Shown piece after piece: positions 60,561-64,000 of a stretch of DNA of 64,000 nucleotides. Below the pieces are notes generated by a model that was given only the letters and a program-made list of their open reading frames with translations, was not told the origin of the DNA and did not search any database. Origin of the DNA: Tamarix chinensis (lineage: Eukaryota > Streptophyta > Magnoliopsida > Caryophyllales > Tamaricaceae); the NCBI GenBank assembly GCA_030549775.1, contig CM060175.1, positions 77,346,245-77,410,244 of the forward strand, read 5' to 3'. The position numbers were made by a program, and so were the translations under genes. The first letter of the stretch is position 1. The number at the start of each line of letters is the position of its first letter.

Positions 60561-61483
60561 AATGGTGGAAGTGACCAAAAGGTGGGGGGATGCACCAGCT
60601 GGAATGGTTGAAGATGGAGGTGGTGCACTGGTTGTTGGTGTCGCAACCATGGAAGAAAAGAAAGGGAAAGGTTGTGGGGAGGTTAGCCAAAGGTGGAGGT
60701 ATGGGTTGTAGTTAAAGTTGCTAAGGGTGGGCTACGATGAAAGGAAAGGAAGGAGGGTGGCTGCAAGGTGTTTGGCTAAAAGATAGGATGATGCACCGGC
60801 GAAAGGCTAACGTTTAGGGGTTAAAATGACAAAAGTGACCAAAGGAGGTGAGGTTGCTTCTGCGAGGGTTACCTGTGGTGAGTTTTGTAGTTGTTTTCAT
60901 GACGCTAAGGAAGAGGATGAGGAGGAGGAATTTGGTAGGGGAATTTCTGCAAAATATAAAGGGAGAGAAAAGAGATGATTGGAGCATTTATTGCTGGGTA
61001 TAAATATGTATATACATGCACAAAGATGCAAAAGGAGAGGGTGCAATCGGCTAGAAAAATTCAACCCCAACCCCACAATTGTAGGGGCTAGGAGTTGATA
61101 GGTTGATGGGGGTATGGAGTGGCTTGGCAGGTGATAGGGAAGTGATGGGGGTGATGATAGGCATTGTCTAAGGAAAATGTTTCACACAGGAAGAAAGGGA
61201 AAAGGAGAAGGCCGGTCGAAGGATGAAAAGAGAAAGAAGGGAAAAGGTGGGGAAAGAGGAAAAAGAAAAAGGGAGAATAATAAGTTGGTTTTTTATTGGG
61301 ATAAGATTAATAAATTTTAGGTTATGATATTAGGATAGTTTAATTATCAATAAATCGGGATTAGGATAAAATTCTAAGGTTAGAGAAATAGTGTAAGGTG
61401 GAAATATTAATTTTTTAAAATTAGGATTAGTTTATAAAGTAAATTACTCGGGATTAGGTCTAACTAAAATTTGGAGTATTACA
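60561..61483 (-). mobile_element. Long LTR 5' fragment, minus strand
   Basis: On minus it starts TGTAATACTCCAAATTTTAG (61483), shares the ACTAATCCTAAT landmark with the 13543 copy, and carries the pyrimidine tract (purine-rich on plus, 60570-61290). The rest of the LTR is missing. Confidence 0.7.
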
Positions 61484-62528
61484 ATTCCTCTATGTAGGAT
61501 CACCTATACCTACTGTAGGGCACTTCATAGAATAACTTCTGGTTGTAGGACATGCTCCCCACATCATCAAATACATACATACATACATATATAATATTAT
61601 AATATGTTCTAGTAAATTACATTGCCTACAATATGAAAGGCCGTCTCTACTAACTAGAATCTAGTAGATAGAGTTTATAATGATTTTTTATTCTATTCTT
61701 TAACTTGTCTATTGACAAAAGCTTAGGTTCTATATCCACACTGTTGGGTGTACCTATATACAACCTAAATAATATCACAACCACAACATAAGAACAAGAA
61801 GCAACAAGAACGATGCAAAGTATGGTGAATCAACAAACATGAAGAATAAGAAAACTTAAATTTTTATTATTAGCCTATTAAATAATACAAAGTTTAAGAT
61901 TATCTAAGAATACCATTCTTAATAATCTCACCCCATTGAGAACTTCATGTTCGATTAATATTTTCCATCTCTAGAACACTCCACTAAAAATAGAGCTTGG
62001 ATCTCATTGTTGGATCTCAATTACAAATATTCTCTTCTAATACGTGACTAACCCAAAGCAAAATGACTCCCTTTAAATAATCTCACACAAGATATATTAA
62101 AATAAGCATGCAATAAACGATTACTTTCAAAATCAAATGGAACTCAAAATTACAACTATCGTGAAAAACTAGGATGAGCACAATCATACTAGCTAACATG
62201 GTTTGTCTATGATCCTCCACACAGCCATGCCCTTCTTATTTTCTTTTGTCGTCCTTTATGATATAAATGTGTTCTTGACATTATCAATCCATGTAATCCT
62301 TGAAAACATATTACAACATATATCCGCCAAATAAAGATACTCTCCAAATAAAATATAATTAACAATCATATATCAAATATATAACACAAAATCACTACAT
62401 AGTATGGACTTTTTAGATATTGGATTGGATTTTTTTTATTCATATTACTATTTGGAGAATAATTAGATAAATAAAAAATGACATGAAATGATATAGAGCA
62501 ACACTTTTTTGATAGATACTTTCACTTC

Positions 62529-62594
<66 letters not shown>

Positions 62595-63637
62595 GTCATC
62601 ATCGTCATCATCATTATCATCATCATCGATTTGATAACACTTTATTATAAATAGTAATAAAAGATAAGGATAACTTGAATTTCCTTAATAAATAATATTA
62701 ACTAACATTATTATAATGAATCAACAATCTTTGATAATCTCATGATGAATGGGGTCATATGACTTGTTAGGATTGTGGTAAACATAAGTTAAATTGAATT
62801 AGACCGATGAACTTATGTTAGATAAAGGTAGGTCAATGTTTTTGTTATTTACTAGATTAACTTAGATGAAAAGGTTATAATCTTGAATGAAAGTTTAAAG
62901 TATGATGTAGTCCAATAATTAAGGATGATAAAATTTAATAAAAAATCTGTCTTTACTTTATTTAGCCCATGTTTGGAGCTACTTATTAAAATTAGTTATC
63001 CATGATAACTATATATTTTGGAAAATTTTCAAGCTAAAAATTTTTTAAAATAAATAATTAAAATAGATAATTACTTTTGATAAATAAATCCAAACAAGCT
63101 ATTAGTCATTCATTAAATTTTGTTTGATATTACTTATTTTTAATAATTACTTTTAGAAAACTATTTTTTTTAAAGTACTTTATTTAATGTGTAACAAAAA
63201 TAAGATATACGTAAATTGAAGTAGATTAATAGTAACCTCAAATTTTAATTTACCAAATAGGATAAGCTAAAATATTACTTCAACCTCATTTCAAACATCC
63301 CTCTAAACTTCCGGGTAATATTTACACGACACAGTGAATGGATGATCCCGGCAATAACGGTGGCTGCCTGGTTCAATAATTTACCGCGTGGGGACTGAAA
63401 TAAATCACGTGGGCGGCTAAGCCCTGATTCCTGCTAAACTAATGGACACAGCTCATTCCATTCTATCCTGGAAAAAGTTGTTGTCATGGAAGAAATTATT
63501 ATATTGATGAATAAGAAGTATTTAAAATGGGCGTTTACTTATAATAATAATAATAATATATTTTATAAAATATAATTTTATCATATTAAGAGAAATTTTT
63601 AATATTATATTTATTAGTTTATAAAAAATTATATAAA
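61484..63637. other. Unassigned AT-rich sequence
   Basis: No gene recognised. A stretch at 61750-62050 (CAACCACAACATAAGAACAA onward) resembles the A-rich end of a copia-type LTR, without proof. The sequence from 62640 on is AT-rich without landmarks. Confidence 0.45.
62529..62628. repeat. (ATT)n then (TCA)n microsatellite
   Basis: About 20 uninterrupted TTA repeats (62531-62594), followed by TCATCATCGTCATCATCATT-type repeats to 62628. Confidence 0.95.
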
Positions 63638-63885
63638 TCACTTCATCCGTATAAAAAATAAAGTAATTTTATTACTAAATTTTTATATAAATAAAATAAA
63701 TTTATTTTAAAAAAATTAAAATCTAATTTTTTTACGCTTACTTATTTTTTTTATCATCTATATATTAATTAATTTATTATTTTTGTAAGAAAATGTGTAA
63801 GTACAATTTGAAGATTACTGTTATTAATTTTTTTAAATATGTATAGATTGATATAATGTCTTTTTTTAATGCGAAAAAATTATTA
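63638..63885. mobile_element. MITE, Stowaway-like, family A, second copy
   Basis: It starts TCACTTCATCCGTATAAAAA and aligns with 14712-14955 across about 240 bp (ATTACTAAATTTTTATATAAA and GTATAGATTGATATAATGTC are the clearest shared tracts). Confidence 0.5.
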
Positions 63886-64000
63886 AAATATTTTTTATAC
63901 AAAAAATAACAATATATATTAAAAAATGTACTATAATTATACTTAATATGTAAATATTATATCCAATTTTAAATGAGTGTACTTGCTTCTATTTTTTTTT

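Overview
The window is nuclear DNA of a flowering plant. It is AT-rich and almost entirely transposon-derived. It holds one intact intron-containing gene, a cytochrome P450 at 27951-30565 with GT..AG introns, a TATA box and an AATAAA signal. No rRNA, tRNA, CRISPR, operon or bacterial feature was seen. The species cannot be named from the sequence.

The dominant component is one family of very long LTRs, about 3.4-4.3 kb each. They start TGTAATACC or similar and end GGTGTTACA. About 12 full, truncated or split copies lie on both strands: 1-2433 (-), 4000-8750 (+), 8751-11753 (+), about 11754-13543 (-), about 15421-19032 (+), 20469-24615 (+), 32192-34601 plus 56795 to about 57900 (-), 34812-39112 (+), 39113-41745 (+), 46487-50628 (-), 50658-54792 (+) and about 60561-61483 (-). 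Most copies show a pyrimidine-rich 5' section of about 1 kb, variable minisatellites in the middle, and a stem-loop near the 3' end. The only internal coding remnant joined to this family is a decayed Ty3/gypsy Tekay/Del-like integrase-chromodomain at 2434-3999.

The right half is a set of nested insertions. A minus-strand long LTR (32192 to about 57900) is split by a minus-strand Ty3/gypsy element (34602-56794, TSD CTATG/CTATA, decayed gag-pol). The 3' LTR of that element carries a composite long LTR (34812-41745, TSD CTTAC) and a hAT MITE (41804-42411, 8-bp TSD). Its gag zinc-knuckle region is split by an 8.3-kb near-perfect palindrome (46487-54792, TSD CATTT). The palindrome consists of two copies of the long LTR head to head around a 29-bp spacer.

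The palindrome is the most unusual object here. Both of its outer ends are LTR 3' (U5) termini and it is flanked by a 5-bp duplication, so it looks like one integration event of an inverted double-LTR molecule. Any transcript crossing it would fold into a stem of about 4.1 kb, which suggests a possible natural silencing trigger for this LTR family.

The P450 is assembled from nine exons into 487 residues. It has all the expected P450 motifs and resembles the CYP87A subfamily (CYP85 clan, sterol/triterpenoid-type oxidation). It lies in a low-transposon pocket (about 25-31 kb) with a G-box upstream. The remaining space holds hAT and Stowaway-like MITEs, a CACTA-like repeat array, a LINE relic, microsatellites and AT-rich sequence with no recognisable content.
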